Position numbers and translations under genes: made by a program. Of a stretch of DNA of 64,000 bases, positions 41,945 through 53,112 are shown in pieces. This stretch comes from Tenacibaculum sp. (GTDB lineage: Bacteria > Bacteroidota > Bacteroidia > Flavobacteriales > Flavobacteriaceae), in contig JAGYHQ010000003.1 of assembly GCA_018456245.1 (NCBI GenBank), positions 1 through 64,000 of the forward strand, written 5' to 3'. Within the stretch, counting starts at the first letter, position 1; each line of letters starts with the position of its first letter. The notes under the pieces were generated by a model. The model saw nothing but the letters and a program-made list of their open reading frames with translations, made no database searches and had not been told where the DNA came from.

Positions 41945-42399
41945 TAAGTATAGAAATGCTTAAAAAAGGAATTGATAATATTTTTAATACAACCAATAAA
42001 AAGGAAGATATACTTCAAAAAATATGTGATTATTTAAAAAATGAAGTTTCTTATTATGATTGGGTAGGTTTTTATTTTAAAGATGAAGATAAGGAACAGT
42101 TAAAATTGGCTCAATTTTCAGGAAAACCAACCCAACATACAATTATACCTTTTGGAAAAGGAATTTGTGGGCAAGTTGCTATTTCAAATGAAAATTTTGT
42201 TGTTCAAGATGTTACGGAACAAAATAATTATATTTCTTGTGGAATAGAAGTGAAATCTGAAATTGTAATTCCTATTTTTGTAAATGATGAAAATATTGGG
42301 CAAATAGATATTGATTCTCACACAAAAAATCCTTTCAAAAAAGAGGATGAGGAACTTTTAGAATATATTTGTTTACAAGTATCAAATATTTTACAATAA
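41941..42399 (+). CDS. GAF domain-containing protein
   Basis: YYDWVGFYFKDED, GICGQVAISNENFVVQDV, EIVIPIFVNDENIGQIDIDSH. Confidence 0.88.
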   Translation: MISIEMLKKGIDNIFNTTNKKEDILQKICDYLKNEVSYYDWVGFYFKDEDKEQLKLAQFSGKPTQHTIIPFGKGICGQVAISNENFVVQDVTEQNNYISCGIEVKSEIVIPIFVNDENIGQIDIDSHTKNPFKKEDEELLEYICLQVSNILQ

Positions 42400-42529
42400 A
42401 TTTCGTTAAAATTTAACCAAAAAGACTATTCCTTTATATTGTTTATGATGTTAAGTTTTAGTAAGTTTGTGTGTTGAAGTAATTAATAATAAAACTCTTT
42501 AAAGAGTTACAAAAATATAAAGCTATTTT

Positions 42530-43558
42530 ATGGGATTTTTTGATTTTATGAGGGAAGATATTGCAATTGATTTAGGAACAGCAAATACTCTTATCATTCA
42601 TGATGGTAAGGTGGTTATTGATGCTCCTTCAATAGTTGCAAAAAACAGGGTGTCTGGTAAAATTATTGCTACAGGTGATGTTGCAAGGAGAATGCAGGGT
42701 AAAACGCATGATGATATAAAAACAATTCGCCCGTTAAGAGATGGGGTAATTGCTGATTTTCATGCTTCTGAAGAAATGATAAAAGAATTTGTTAAGCAAA
42801 TCCCATCAATAAGAAAAAAAATATTTCCACCTTCATTACGAATGGTAATTTGTATTCCTTCAGGAATTACTGAAGTTGAAAAACGTGCTGTTATTGATTC
42901 TGCACGACACATGAATGCTAGAGAGATTTTTCTTATTTATGAGCCAATGGCAGCAGCAATAGGTGTGGGTATTGATATTATGGAACCTAAAGGGAATATG
43001 GTTATTGATATAGGAGGAGGTACTACAGAAATTGCTGTTATTTCTTTAGGTGGTATTGCTTGTGATAAATCAGTAAAAGTAGCGGGAGACTTGTTTACAA
43101 ATGATATTTTGTATTATATGCGTACTCAGCATAACTTATCTATTGGAGATAGTACTGCGGAAAGAGTTAAAATAGAAGTTGGTGCTGCAACTGAAGAATT
43201 AGAAGAAGCCCCAGAAGATATTATGGTACAAGGTAGAGATTTACTAAGTGGTAAACCAAAACAAGTACAGGTTTCGTATAGAGAAATAGCAAAAGCATTA
43301 GATAAATCTATACTTCGAATTGAAGATGCTGTTATGGAAACTTTATCAAAAACTCCACCAGAATTAGCAGCAGACATTTATAATACAGGAATTTATTTAG
43401 CAGGAGGAGGTTCTATGTTAAGAGGTTTAGATAAGAGATTATCTAGAAAGACAGATTTGCCTGTTTATGTAGCTGAAGACCCGTTACGTTCAGTAGTAAG
43501 AGGTACAGGTATAGCTTTGAAAAATTTAGACAAATACAAAGTGGTATTAATTAAATAA
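42530..43558 (+). CDS. mreB: Rod shape-determining protein MreB
   Basis: IAIDLGTANTLI, EPMAAAIGVGIDI, VIDIGGGTTEIAVISLGGI. Confidence 0.97.
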   Translation: MGFFDFMREDIAIDLGTANTLIIHDGKVVIDAPSIVAKNRVSGKIIATGDVARRMQGKTHDDIKTIRPLRDGVIADFHASEEMIKEFVKQIPSIRKKIFPPSLRMVICIPSGITEVEKRAVIDSARHMNAREIFLIYEPMAAAIGVGIDIMEPKGNMVIDIGGGTTEIAVISLGGIACDKSVKVAGDLFTNDILYYMRTQHNLSIGDSTAERVKIEVGAATEELEEAPEDIMVQGRDLLSGKPKQVQVSYREIAKALDKSILRIEDAVMETLSKTPPELAADIYNTGIYLAGGGSMLRGLDKRLSRKTDLPVYVAEDPLRSVVRGTGIALKNLDKYKVVLIK

Positions 43559-43578
43559 TCTGAATAGTTTAGGGCTTT

Positions 43579-44409
43579 ATGCAACGATTTGTTTATTTTA
43601 TTCAGAGATATAAATTTTTTCTTTATTTTTCATTGTTGCAAATTTTTTCTTTAATTTTAACAGTGAACAATCATAATTTTCATAAGAGTAAAATTATAAG
43701 TTCAGCTAATTTAATTACTGGAGGAATTTATAATAATGTAGCTAAAATGGGTGATTATTTTAATCTAAAATCAAAAAATGATATACTTTTAGAAGAAAAC
43801 CACAAGCTTAAAAATCAAGTACAATTTTTGTTATCTAAATTAGATAGTGTTAAATACAATACAATTATAGATAGTTTAAAGTACAAACAAAAGTATAGCT
43901 ATGTACTTGGTAAAATTATAAAGAATGAATATACAAAATCTTATAATTACATTACAGTTAATAGGGGAGAAAATCAAGGTGTTGGAATAGAAATGGCTGT
44001 TATAAATGGTAAGGGTATAATAGGTATAACGGATGATGTAACAAATGGTTATGTTCGTGTAAGGTCTATTTTAAGCAGAAATAGTAAAATAAATGCTCGG
44101 TTTAAAAATAGTTATTATTTCGGAACTTTAACATGGAATGCAAAAGATTATAATATTGTTCAACTAACAGATATTCCAAGACAAGCAAATTTTAAATTAG
44201 GAGATACAATTATTACAGGAGGAAGGTCAAGTATTTTTCCTGAAGGAATACCTATAGGTAAAGTAATTAGTTTGCCAAAGAAAAAATCAGCATCAAACAC
44301 TATAGATATTCAATTATTTAATGATATGAGTAATTTAGGTTATGTTTATATTGTTAATAGTTTTCACAAGCAAGAAATTAAAAAATTAGAAGAAGGGAAA
44401 GATGAATAA
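43579..44409 (+). CDS. mreC: Rod shape-determining protein MreC
   Basis: Position after mreB; coiled coil then VNRGENQGVGIEMAVINGKGIIG. Confidence 0.92.
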   Translation: MQRFVYFIQRYKFFLYFSLLQIFSLILTVNNHNFHKSKIISSANLITGGIYNNVAKMGDYFNLKSKNDILLEENHKLKNQVQFLLSKLDSVKYNTIIDSLKYKQKYSYVLGKIIKNEYTKSYNYITVNRGENQGVGIEMAVINGKGIIGITDDVTNGYVRVRSILSRNSKINARFKNSYYFGTLTWNAKDYNIVQLTDIPRQANFKLGDTIITGGRSSIFPEGIPIGKVISLPKKKSASNTIDIQLFNDMSNLGYVYIVNSFHKQEIKKLEEGKDE

Positions 44410-44905
44410 AAATTTATATCTATTTATTGTTTTTTTTTCTCTATTGTTATTACAGGTTATAGTTTTTAATAATATATTATTATTTGGCTATATAAATCCG
44501 TATTTATATATAGCCTTTATTTTTATTTATCCATTTACTGGGAATCGTTTTTTGTTTTTAACTTTATCTTTTTTATTAGGATTAAGTGTTGATTTTTTTA
44601 CAAATTCAGGGGGAGCTAATGCTTTTGCTACATTATTTATAGCGTATTTAAGAACATATTTTTTAAGAACTATTTTCAACAAATCAGAAAGTGAAGATGT
44701 TTTTTTTAATTTTAAAGAAGAGCCTTTTGGTAGGGTTTTTAATTATGTAGCAGTTTTAACTATTATACATCATTTTATTTTGTTTAATTTAATTAATTTT
44801 AGTTTTAATAATTACTTAAATGTATTAATTAATACTTTTTTATCAAGTGTTTTTACATTGTTATTGTATTTTACAGGAAACTATATTTTTAGCAATAAAA
44901 AATAA
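44402..44905 (+). CDS. mreD: Rod shape-determining protein MreD
   Basis: Multi-TM, overlaps mreC, position in operon. Confidence 0.85.
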   Translation: MNKNLYLFIVFFSLLLLQVIVFNNILLFGYINPYLYIAFIFIYPFTGNRFLFLTLSFLLGLSVDFFTNSGGANAFATLFIAYLRTYFLRTIFNKSESEDVFFNFKEEPFGRVFNYVAVLTIIHHFILFNLINFSFNNYLNVLINTFLSSVFTLLLYFTGNYIFSNKK

Positions 44906-46785
44906 TGAAAAAAGGATTTTTATTAGTTTTTTCAATTATTCTCGTCGGATTAATTTTTATCGGGCGTCTTTTTTATTTGCAAATAATTAAACATGGAAAT
45001 AAAAATCCAATAGAAAGTGCTACTGTCAAAATTGAATATGATTACCCTGAACGAGGTTATATTTATGATAGAAAGGGAAGATTGTTAGTGGCAAATCAAT
45101 TATCATATGACGTAATGGTTATTCCTAAAGAAGTAATGCCTTTAGATACTTTAGAGTTTTGTTCTCTTTTAAAAATAGATAAAGAAAACTTTAAAAAGCG
45201 TATAAATAAGGCTATAAATTATGCTACTTATCGTCCTTCAGTATTTTTAAAACAATTAGCAAAAGAAGATTACGCTGTTTTACAAGAAAAATTAAACAAG
45301 TTTAAGGGGTTTTATATTCAAAAACGTATTATTAGAAACTACCCCGTAAAATCAGCTGCTAATGTATTAGGTTATATTAGTGAAGTTAATGAAAGAGTTG
45401 CAAAAAATAGTGATTACTATGAGCAAGGAGAATTAATAGGATGGTGGGGAGTTGAAAAACAATATGAAAAAGTATTAAGAGGGGTTAAGGGAAAAAAATA
45501 TTTTAGTAGAGATAATTTAAATAGAATAACAGGAGTTTATAAAAAAGGAAAATATGACACACTTGCAGTGGCTGGTAAAGATTTAACATTAACAATTGAT
45601 ATTGAATTACAAAAGTACGGAGAAGTATTAATGAAAGGTAAGAGAGGTGGAATAGTTGCTATTGAACCTAAAACAGGAGAAATATTAGCATTGGTAACAG
45701 CACCGTCTTATGACCCTAATATGTTAGTAGGTAGAAAAAGAAGGGTTAATTCTTTAAGGTTATTTAATGATACTATTAATAAACCAATGATAGATAGAGG
45801 GTTACAAGGGGCTTATCCTCCAGGATCACCTTTTAAAATTGTTAATGGTTTAATAGGTTTACAAGAGGGGGTTATTAATGAAAAATTTTCGGTATACTGT
45901 AATGGAGGTTATAAATATGGTAGAAATAAAAGAGCTTTTATGGGATGTCATTGTGGTATTTATGGTAGACCTGTAAGATTAAGAGAAGCTATAGCAAAAT
46001 CATGTAATTCTTATTTTGCAACTGTGTATAGAAAAATTATTGATAATAGCCAAACAGCTAGAAAGGGTATGGATATTTGGAGTAATCATGTAAAAAGTTT
46101 CGGCTTGGGTAATTTTTTAGGATATGATTTACCAGTGGGGCAAAAAGGTTTAATTCCTGATTCAAAATTATATGATAGATTTTATAGAAATTTTAAGTGG
46201 GGAGCTACAACCAGTATTTCTAATGCTATTGGGCAGGGAGAAGTTTCAACCACACCTATTCAGTTAGCAAATGTGACTGCTGCAATAGCGAATAAAGGGT
46301 ATTATTATACTCCACATATCGTTAAAAAAATACAAAATGAACTAATAAAAGACACTTTGTATACTAAACAAAAAAACACAAATATAAACTCTACGTATTT
46401 TAATGAAGTTATTGAAGCAATGCATGATGTTTTTAAAACGGGTACGGGGCGTTATAGTCAGGTTAAAGGTATTGATATTTGTGGTAAAACAGGAACTTCA
46501 GAAAATTATATAAGAGTTAATGGTAGCAAAATAAAACTTGAAGATCATTCAATTTTAATTGCTTTTGCACCTAAAAATGACCCTAAAATTGCTTTGGCTG
46601 TTTTTGTAGAAAATGGAGGGTATGGCTCTACAATTGCAGCTCCTATAACCAGTTTATTAATTGAAAAATATATAAATGGGGAAGTATTGAGGAAACACGT
46701 AGAGGAAAGAATGATAAATTTAAGTTTAGAACATATTTATGATAAACAGATTAAAAAAATAGATTCGATTGAAACGAGAAGATAA
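44905..46785 (+). CDS. mrdA: Penicillin-binding protein 2 (transpeptidase)
   Basis: DYPERGYIYDRKGRLLVANQ, YPPGSPFKI (SxxK), KSCNS (SxN), GKTGTSEN (KTG). Confidence 0.93.
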   Translation: MKKGFLLVFSIILVGLIFIGRLFYLQIIKHGNKNPIESATVKIEYDYPERGYIYDRKGRLLVANQLSYDVMVIPKEVMPLDTLEFCSLLKIDKENFKKRINKAINYATYRPSVFLKQLAKEDYAVLQEKLNKFKGFYIQKRIIRNYPVKSAANVLGYISEVNERVAKNSDYYEQGELIGWWGVEKQYEKVLRGVKGKKYFSRDNLNRITGVYKKGKYDTLAVAGKDLTLTIDIELQKYGEVLMKGKRGGIVAIEPKTGEILALVTAPSYDPNMLVGRKRRVNSLRLFNDTINKPMIDRGLQGAYPPGSPFKIVNGLIGLQEGVINEKFSVYCNGGYKYGRNKRAFMGCHCGIYGRPVRLREAIAKSCNSYFATVYRKIIDNSQTARKGMDIWSNHVKSFGLGNFLGYDLPVGQKGLIPDSKLYDRFYRNFKWGATTSISNAIGQGEVSTTPIQLANVTAAIANKGYYYTPHIVKKIQNELIKDTLYTKQKNTNINSTYFNEVIEAMHDVFKTGTGRYSQVKGIDICGKTGTSENYIRVNGSKIKLEDHSILIAFAPKNDPKIALAVFVENGGYGSTIAAPITSLLIEKYINGEVLRKHVEERMINLSLEHIYDKQIKKIDSIETRR

Positions 46786-48043
46786 TATATTTATAAATTT
46801 AGATTTAATATTAATCATCTTATACTTACTTTTAGTCGGTTTTGGGTGGATGAATATTTATTCGGCATCATCTATAGGTGATGCACCAGAAATATTAGAT
46901 TTTTCAACCAAATACGGAAAACAATTATTGTGGATAGGTTTAAGTTTGCCTTTAATAGGTTTTATACTTTTATTTAATGCTAATTTTTATGATAGGTTTT
47001 CAGGGGTATTGTATTTAGTGTCTTTGTTTTCATTAGTAGGTTTATTTATTTTTGGTAAAAAAATAAACGGAGCAGTATCTTGGTATAGTTTTGGCGGTTT
47101 TAGCATTCAACCAGCTGAATTTGCAAAAGTATTTACTGCCCTGGCTTTAGCTAAATTAATGAGTGATAGAAATTATAATTTAAACCTCATTAAAAACCAA
47201 ATCAAAACATTTGTTATAATTTTTACACCTGCATTTTTAGTGGCTTTACAGCCAGATATGGGATCAGTGTTAATATATTTTACATTCTTTTTTGTTTTAA
47301 ATAGAGAGGGGTTAACACTTATATATATTGTTTTAGGTGTTTTGGCAATACTATTATTTTTATTAATAATTTATTTTGGGGTTAAATCAGTTTTAATTGC
47401 CGTATTTTCCATAATTACGTTTTTTGTTATTTATAGATTACGTGTAGATAAACAATTCTTACGTTTTAACGGCTTGAAAATATTGTTTTTTTATGGTTTA
47501 GTTGGTGTATATATCTTAATGTCAGGATTTGTGTTTAATAATGTTTTTAAGCAACACCATCGTGATCGTTTTGATATTCTATTAGGAAAAAGTATAGATA
47601 ATAAAAACATAGGGTATAATTCATATCAATCTGAACTAACTATTGGTTCGGGAGGTTTTTTAGGGAAAGGTTTTTTACAAGGAGATAGAACTAAAGGTAA
47701 TTTTGTTCCTGAACAACATACTGATTATATTTTTTCAACAGTTGGAGAGGAATGGGGGTTTGTAGGAAGTAGCATAGTAATAATTCTTTTTATACTATTA
47801 TTACTTAGAATAGTTTATTTATCCGAAAATTCAGCTAATAAATTTACTAGAATTTATGGTTATGGTGTAGCATCAATCCTATTTTTCCATTTAGTGGTAA
47901 ATGTAGGTATGGTAATAGGACTTTTGCCTACTGTAGGAATTCCGTTACCATTTTTTAGTTATGGGGGGTCTTCTCTTTGGAGTTTTACTATACTGTTATT
48001 TATCTTCATAAGATTAAATGCTCATAAATCTTATGATTTATAA
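46769..48043 (+). CDS. rodA: Rod shape-determining protein RodA (SEDS family)
   Basis: SFGGFSIQPAEFAKV, FVPEQHTDYIFSTVGEEWGFVGS, LPTVGIPLPFFSYGGSS. Confidence 0.95.
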   Translation: MKREDNIFINLDLILIILYLLLVGFGWMNIYSASSIGDAPEILDFSTKYGKQLLWIGLSLPLIGFILLFNANFYDRFSGVLYLVSLFSLVGLFIFGKKINGAVSWYSFGGFSIQPAEFAKVFTALALAKLMSDRNYNLNLIKNQIKTFVIIFTPAFLVALQPDMGSVLIYFTFFFVLNREGLTLIYIVLGVLAILLFLLIIYFGVKSVLIAVFSIITFFVIYRLRVDKQFLRFNGLKILFFYGLVGVYILMSGFVFNNVFKQHHRDRFDILLGKSIDNKNIGYNSYQSELTIGSGGFLGKGFLQGDRTKGNFVPEQHTDYIFSTVGEEWGFVGSSIVIILFILLLLRIVYLSENSANKFTRIYGYGVASILFFHLVVNVGMVIGLLPTVGIPLPFFSYGGSSLWSFTILLFIFIRLNAHKSYDL

Positions 48044-48180
48044 TATTTATTTCTTGATATTACGTATAATGCTTAAATATAAAATTAAACTTTAAACTGT
48101 TTATATATATTGGGGGGTACGATATACTATATTGAAAGTAAGCTAAAACATTTAATATTTTATTAAAAAATATAAAAAAA

Positions 48181-48212
48181 CAAAGGCACTTCAAAAAAAT
48201 GAAGTGCCTTTG
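48181..48212. terminator. Bidirectional terminator between rodA and rpsT
   Basis: CAAAGGCACTTCA/TGAAGTGCCTTTG flanked by A- and T-runs. Confidence 0.85.
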
Positions 48213-48239
48213 TTTTAACTAACCTTAAAACTATAATTT

Positions 48240-48491
48240 CTATAAAGTAGCAACGTGTTTAGTAAGTTTAGATTTTAAATTAGCTGCTTTATTCTTGTGA
48301 ATAACATTTTTCTTTGCTAATTTATCTAACATTGATACAACAGAAGAAAGCATAGTTTCTGCTTCTTTCTTATCAGTAAGCTCTCTTAATTTTTTAACAG
48401 CATTACGTGTTGTTTTATGCTGATATTTGTTTAATAAACGCTTAGCTTCGTTGCTTCTAATTCTTTTTAATGCTGACTTATGATTTGCCAT
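48240..48491 (-). CDS. rpsT: 30S ribosomal protein S20
   Basis: [35 protein letters not shown]. Confidence 0.97.
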   Translation of the reverse strand: MANHKSALKRIRSNEAKRLLNKYQHKTTRNAVKKLRELTDKKEAETMLSSVVSMLDKLAKKNVIHKNKAANLKSKLTKHVATL

Positions 48492-48529
48492 TCTTTTAAA
48501 TTCTTAAAATGTTTATAAAAAAACTTTTG

Positions 48530-48601
48530 TAGTCCGTACGGGAATCGAACCCGTGTTACCAGGATGAAAACCTGGCGTCCTAACCCCTAGACGAACGGAC
48601 C
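48530..48601 (-). tRNA. tRNA-Glu (TTC)
   Basis: Minus strand GGTCCGTTCGTCTAGGGGTTAGGACGCCAGGTTTTCATCCTGGTAACACGGGTTCGATTCCCGTACGGACTA; anticodon TTC. Confidence 0.95.
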
Positions 48602-48702
48602 ATTACAATCCTTTAAATTGCGAGTGCAAATATATAAATGTTTTTTAATTCTGCAAAATTATTTTTTAAAATTTTTAATTTTATAATTAATTCTCTTTGT
48701 TT

Positions 48703-50187
48703 TTAATAAGCTTTAGCAAATAACACTCGCTTATTTGATGGTTTTCCACTAAATATACACACACCATTTTCCTCTTTTACATCATTAGGAATACAACGGA
48801 TTGTAGCTTTTGTAAGTTCTTTTATTTTATCTTCGGTTTCGGCTGTACCGTCCCAGTGAGCAGAAACAAATCCGCCTTTTGTTTCAATTACTTCTTTAAA
48901 CTCTTCAAATGAATTTACTTCGGTAATATGTTCATTTCGGTAATTTAATGCTCTTTTAAATAGGTTTTCTTGAATTTCATTCAATAAATTTTCTACAAAA
49001 TTAATAACTTCTGTTTGGTTAATTGTTTGTTTTTCAAAAGTGTCACGGCGTGCAATTTCAAGCGTTCCGTTTTCTAAATCACGGTTACCTATTGCAATTC
49101 GTACAGGTACACCTTTCATTTCGTATTCGGCAAATTTTGCTCCGGGGCGGTATGTATCTCTTGTGTCAAATTTTACTGAAATTCCTCGTTTTTTAAATTC
49201 GCTTACAAATTCATTAACTTTTTCTGAAATTGCATTTAATTGCTCTTCATTTTTATAAATAGGAACAATAACTACCTGAATTGGAGCTAATTTTGGAGGT
49301 AAAACTAAACCAGCATCATCAGAGTGAGTCATAATTAATCCACCTATTAAACGAGTAGAAACACCCCAAGAAGTTGCCCAAACATATTCTTGTTTTCCTT
49401 CTTTTGATGTATATTTTACATCAAACGCCTTAGCGAAATTTTGTCCTAAAAAGTGTGATGTTCCTGCTTGTAGTGCCTTTCCGTCTTGCATTAAGGCTTC
49501 AATTGTGTAAGTATCATCAGCCCCTGCAAACCTTTCACTTTCTGATTTTACTCCTTTAACCACAGGCATTGCCATATAATTTTCAGCAAAATCAGCATAA
49601 ACTTCTTGCATTTGTTGTGCTTCTTTTACTGCTTCATTTTTAGTTGAGTGAGCTGTATGACCTTCTTGCCAAAGAAATTCAGCTGTTCGTAAGAACGCAC
49701 GAGTTCTCATTTCCCAACGAACAACGTTTGCCCATTGGTTTATTAGTAGTGGTAAATCTCTGTGAGATTCAATCCAACCACGGTAAGTATTCCAAATAAT
49801 TGCCTCAGATGTAGGGCGAACAACTAACTCTTCTTCTAATTTTGCATTAGGGTCAATGCGTAATTTGCCTTTATTATCTGGGTCATTTTGTAAACGATAA
49901 TGAGTTACAACAGCACATTCTTTTGCAAATCCTTCAGCGTTTTTTTCTTCTGCCTCAAACAAACTTTTGGGTACAAAAAGTGGGAAGTAAGCGTTTACGT
50001 GTCCTGTTTCTTTAAACTTTTTATCAAGGACTTCTTTCATCTTTTCCCAAATAGCAAATCCGTAGGGTTTTATAACCATACAGCCACGAACTGCTGAGTT
50101 TTCAGCCATATCGGCTTTTACAATTAATTCATTGTACCATTTAGAGTAATCATCTGTTCTCTTTGTTAAGTGTTTGCTCATAATCAA
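48703..50187 (-). CDS. proS: Proline--tRNA ligase
   Basis: [51 protein letters not shown]; start likely ATG 50181. Confidence 0.95.
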   Translation of the reverse strand: MIMSKHLTKRTDDYSKWYNELIVKADMAENSAVRGCMVIKPYGFAIWEKMKEVLDKKFKETGHVNAYFPLFVPKSLFEAEEKNAEGFAKECAVVTHYRLQNDPDNKGKLRIDPNAKLEEELVVRPTSEAIIWNTYRGWIESHRDLPLLINQWANVVRWEMRTRAFLRTAEFLWQEGHTAHSTKNEAVKEAQQMQEVYADFAENYMAMPVVKGVKSESERFAGADDTYTIEALMQDGKALQAGTSHFLGQNFAKAFDVKYTSKEGKQEYVWATSWGVSTRLIGGLIMTHSDDAGLVLPPKLAPIQVVIVPIYKNEEQLNAISEKVNEFVSEFKKRGISVKFDTRDTYRPGAKFAEYEMKGVPVRIAIGNRDLENGTLEIARRDTFEKQTINQTEVINFVENLLNEIQENLFKRALNYRNEHITEVNSFEEFKEVIETKGGFVSAHWDGTAETEDKIKELTKATIRCIPNDVKEENGVCIFSGKPSNKRVLFAKAY

Positions 50188-50299
50188 ATATTTGGCATAA
50201 AAATTGTGTTTCTTTACACATACTAGTTGTTTGCAAAGCTACATAAAATTTGCTTATCAACTAAAAAAAGAGTATTTTACAGAACCAAAAAATAATATT

Positions 50300-51229
50300 A
50301 TGAAGTCATATTACAAAACTAAGTTGCCTTTTTATATTTTATCATTGTTTATGTTAACAACGTTGGTTTCTTGCGGTACAATGCAAGTAGTTTCCGATGA
50401 TGATGGAATTTATGGAAGTGAACCTACACAAAGAAGAGTTGTTGTTGAAAATAACCAAAACCGTAGTGAAAATTATTTCACCAAAGAATTACAACGTTTA
50501 GATAAAATAAACGGAACTGATATTGTTAAAGACGTTAATAAATATAAGCGTAATGATTTTAATTATAGAAATGACGAAGATGTTGTTAATGATGATAGAT
50601 ACGGAGTAGCTTCATCACCTCGTTACAATACGCCGAGAAATTATTACTACAATAATAATGTGTATTTCAACGATTATAACGATTATTATTGGGGTAGAAG
50701 TAATTACTACAATAATTATGCTTATCCTTTTTGGAACAGACCTTGGAGATATAGTTATAATTACGGAATGGGCTGGTATGGTGGGTATTCATATTATTCA
50801 AATCCTTGGTATTTAGGTTATAGCTATTATGATCCTTATTATTATTATTATTATTATTACCCATATGGAAACTGGTATGGATATAACAGGTATAGAGATT
50901 ATTGGGGGTATAATAATTATTATAGAAATATTAAAAGGGGTACTAACATAAATAGAGGAGTAAGAGGTTCTGCTTCGTCTTCAAGAAGAGGTTATCATAA
51001 TAGAGGAAATAGAAAATCATATTCACGTTCTTCTAGAGGTAGAAGTTATAGAAGAAGTAATAATTCTTATTCAAGGTCAAACAGTAATCGTTCTACAAAA
51101 AGTTATAATTATAGTGGAAGTAGTAACAGGTCGTACAGAAGAAGTAGCTCTTATAACAATACAACATCACGTAGTAGTGGGGTAAGTACAGGCGTTCGTA
51201 GAACATCAAGAGATTATTCTAAAAGATAA
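50300..51229 (+). CDS. Tyr/Asn/Arg/Ser-rich putative lipoprotein
   Basis: MKSYYKTKLPFYILSLFMLTTLVSCGTMQ lipobox; YYNNY... and SRRGYHNRGNRKSYSRSSRG low-complexity segments; start moved to ATG 50300. Confidence 0.75.
   Translation: MKSYYKTKLPFYILSLFMLTTLVSCGTMQVVSDDDGIYGSEPTQRRVVVENNQNRSENYFTKELQRLDKINGTDIVKDVNKYKRNDFNYRNDEDVVNDDRYGVASSPRYNTPRNYYYNNNVYFNDYNDYYWGRSNYYNNYAYPFWNRPWRYSYNYGMGWYGGYSYYSNPWYLGYSYYDPYYYYYYYYPYGNWYGYNRYRDYWGYNNYYRNIKRGTNINRGVRGSASSSRRGYHNRGNRKSYSRSSRGRSYRRSNNSYSRSNSNRSTKSYNYSGSSNRSYRRSSSYNNTTSRSSGVSTGVRRTSRDYSKR
50837..50860 (+). repeat. (TAT)n trinucleotide tract inside the Tyr-rich ORF
   Basis: TTATTATTATTATTATTATTATTAC coding for part of a YYYYYYYY run. Confidence 0.85.
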
Positions 51230-51261
51230 AACAAGACATAAATAAAATTAAAAAATTAAAA

Positions 51262-52641
51262 ATGAAGAAAATTATATTTTTATTAACCGTTATTTTTTCG
51301 GTTTCAACTTATTCACAATCTTTAGGTTATGATGATTTAGGAGTTATGTTTGCTAAAGATGATAATTTTGGAACAGCTCGTTTTGAAGCTATGAGTGGTG
51401 CTTTCGGGGCATTAGGAGGAGATTTATCATCAGTACATATTAATCCTGCGGGCGGTGCAGTTGCAAGAAGAAGTAATTTTTCAATTACTGCAGGAAACAC
51501 AAGTGTAAATTCAAAAGCCAATTATTATGGTGCAGAAAATAGTTTGAGAGATAATTCTTTTAATTTATCACAAATAGGGGGAGTTTTGGTTTTTGGTGGT
51601 GCTAAAAATTCTAATTGGAATAATTTTGCTATTTCATTTAATTATAAAATGAAATCAGATTTTAATAAATCTTATTCAGTTAAGGGTAATAGTGGTTTTG
51701 CATTGTTTAATCAGCACCCGAGTGATAAATCAAACCCAACAAATAAATATAATAAAGCTAAAGAGCAATATTTTTCAAATACTTATAGTGGGGAGTCCGG
51801 TGTTTTCAATATAGGTCTTTCTTCAGTATATCAAAATAAATTATACATTGGGGGAGGAGTAAATATTCATAGTTTTAAGTTAGATCAGGTTACTAATTTA
51901 ACCGAAGTAAATTTAGATGATAAAGGAAATGAATTAACGGCATTTAATGAACAAACGAGTGCTTTTGAAGCTACTGGGGTATCTTTATCAGTAGGTTTTA
52001 TATATAAAACAGATAGTAATTTTAGATTTGGTTTAGCTTATGAAACTCCAACGTGGTATTCAAACGTAATTGAAGAAAATAATTTAGTTGAGGATCCTGT
52101 ATTTGATGATTGGTTGTTTGGTTTTACAGAAATAAAAACAAATGATTTAGGAGCTGTTAGTGCAGAAAATGAAACAAGAACTAATGAATATAGTTTGAAG
52201 ACTCAAGGAAGATTAACGGCAAGTGGTGCTTATGTTTTTGCTAAAAAAGGTTTATTAAGTATAGATTATACTTACAAAAATTATAAAGGAATAAAGTATA
52301 TAGATGAAAATGATATAAACGAAAATTTAGAAAGTATTTTTAAAGCAACACATAGTTTTAATATTGGTACTGAGTGGCGTTTTGATAAGGTAAGTGTTAG
52401 AGGAGGTTATCATTATGAACAATCACCATATGAAAACACTAAATTTAAAGGTAATTTAAACGGATTTTCTTTAGGAGCAGGTTATAATTTTGGTAAAATG
52501 AAGATTGATTTATCATATAGAAATAGTAACAACAATAGTTCGTATGAAATGTATGATTCTAGATACCCAAGAGACGTAAAACCTATTGAAATTAAAAATA
52601 ATAATTCAAGAATTATAGGAACAGTTACATTTAGTTTATAA
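51262..52641 (+). CDS. Outer membrane protein, OmpP1/FadL-like
   Basis: Signal peptide, DLGVMFAKDDNFGTARFEAMSGAFGALGGDLSSVHINPAGGAVARRS, beta-strand-rich C-terminus. Confidence 0.88.
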   Translation: MKKIIFLLTVIFSVSTYSQSLGYDDLGVMFAKDDNFGTARFEAMSGAFGALGGDLSSVHINPAGGAVARRSNFSITAGNTSVNSKANYYGAENSLRDNSFNLSQIGGVLVFGGAKNSNWNNFAISFNYKMKSDFNKSYSVKGNSGFALFNQHPSDKSNPTNKYNKAKEQYFSNTYSGESGVFNIGLSSVYQNKLYIGGGVNIHSFKLDQVTNLTEVNLDDKGNELTAFNEQTSAFEATGVSLSVGFIYKTDSNFRFGLAYETPTWYSNVIEENNLVEDPVFDDWLFGFTEIKTNDLGAVSAENETRTNEYSLKTQGRLTASGAYVFAKKGLLSIDYTYKNYKGIKYIDENDINENLESIFKATHSFNIGTEWRFDKVSVRGGYHYEQSPYENTKFKGNLNGFSLGAGYNFGKMKIDLSYRNSNNNSSYEMYDSRYPRDVKPIEIKNNNSRIIGTVTFSL

Positions 52642-52667
52642 TAAATTTTAATAGTTTAGTAAAATTA

Positions 52668-52702
52668 GCGAGTAGAGATTAAGTTATTTCTATTCGCTTT
52701 TT
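52668..52702 (+). terminator. Intrinsic terminator
   Basis: GCGAGTAGAGATTAAGTTATTTCTATTCGCTTTTTTT. Confidence 0.65.
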
Positions 52703-53029
52703 TTATACTAATTCAGCCGATAAGCCTAATTCTAAAAGTTTTGAACATCGTGGTTTTAAATCTTTAAGTTCGCCTGTTTTTACCGTGCATTTTCCTTTGT
52801 AATGAACTATAAAGGCACATTGTTCAGCTTGTTCAAGGGTATGTTCGCAAACTGTGATGAGGCTTTCTATTACAAAATCAAAAGTATTTACATCATCATT
52901 ATGTAAAATTATTTGGTGTTCATTAGTTTGTTGTGTTTTTGTAGTAATTTTTTCTTCCGTTTTAACCGAACTTTCGTTTTGCATACTTTTTAACATATAA
53001 AATTTGTTGCAAATATAATTATTTAACAA
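52703..53029 (-). CDS. clpS: ATP-dependent Clp protease adaptor ClpS
   Basis: HQIILHNDDVNTFDFVIESLITVCEHTLEQAEQCAFIVHYKGKCTVKTG. Confidence 0.93.
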   Translation of the reverse strand: MLNNYICNKFYMLKSMQNESSVKTEEKITTKTQQTNEHQIILHNDDVNTFDFVIESLITVCEHTLEQAEQCAFIVHYKGKCTVKTGELKDLKPRCSKLLELGLSAELV

Positions 53030-53112
53030 TCAATTATTAAAGAATTTTATTTGGGTGTATAATTGTTAGTATTTTAACAAAAATATATATTTTGATGTGA
53101 AGTTTAAAGATG

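Noticed and set aside
48110-48180. GGGGGGTACGATATACTATATTG stretch between rodA and rpsT as a regulatory element
   Set aside because: No conserved motif or inverted repeat beyond the nearby terminator; could not be supported.
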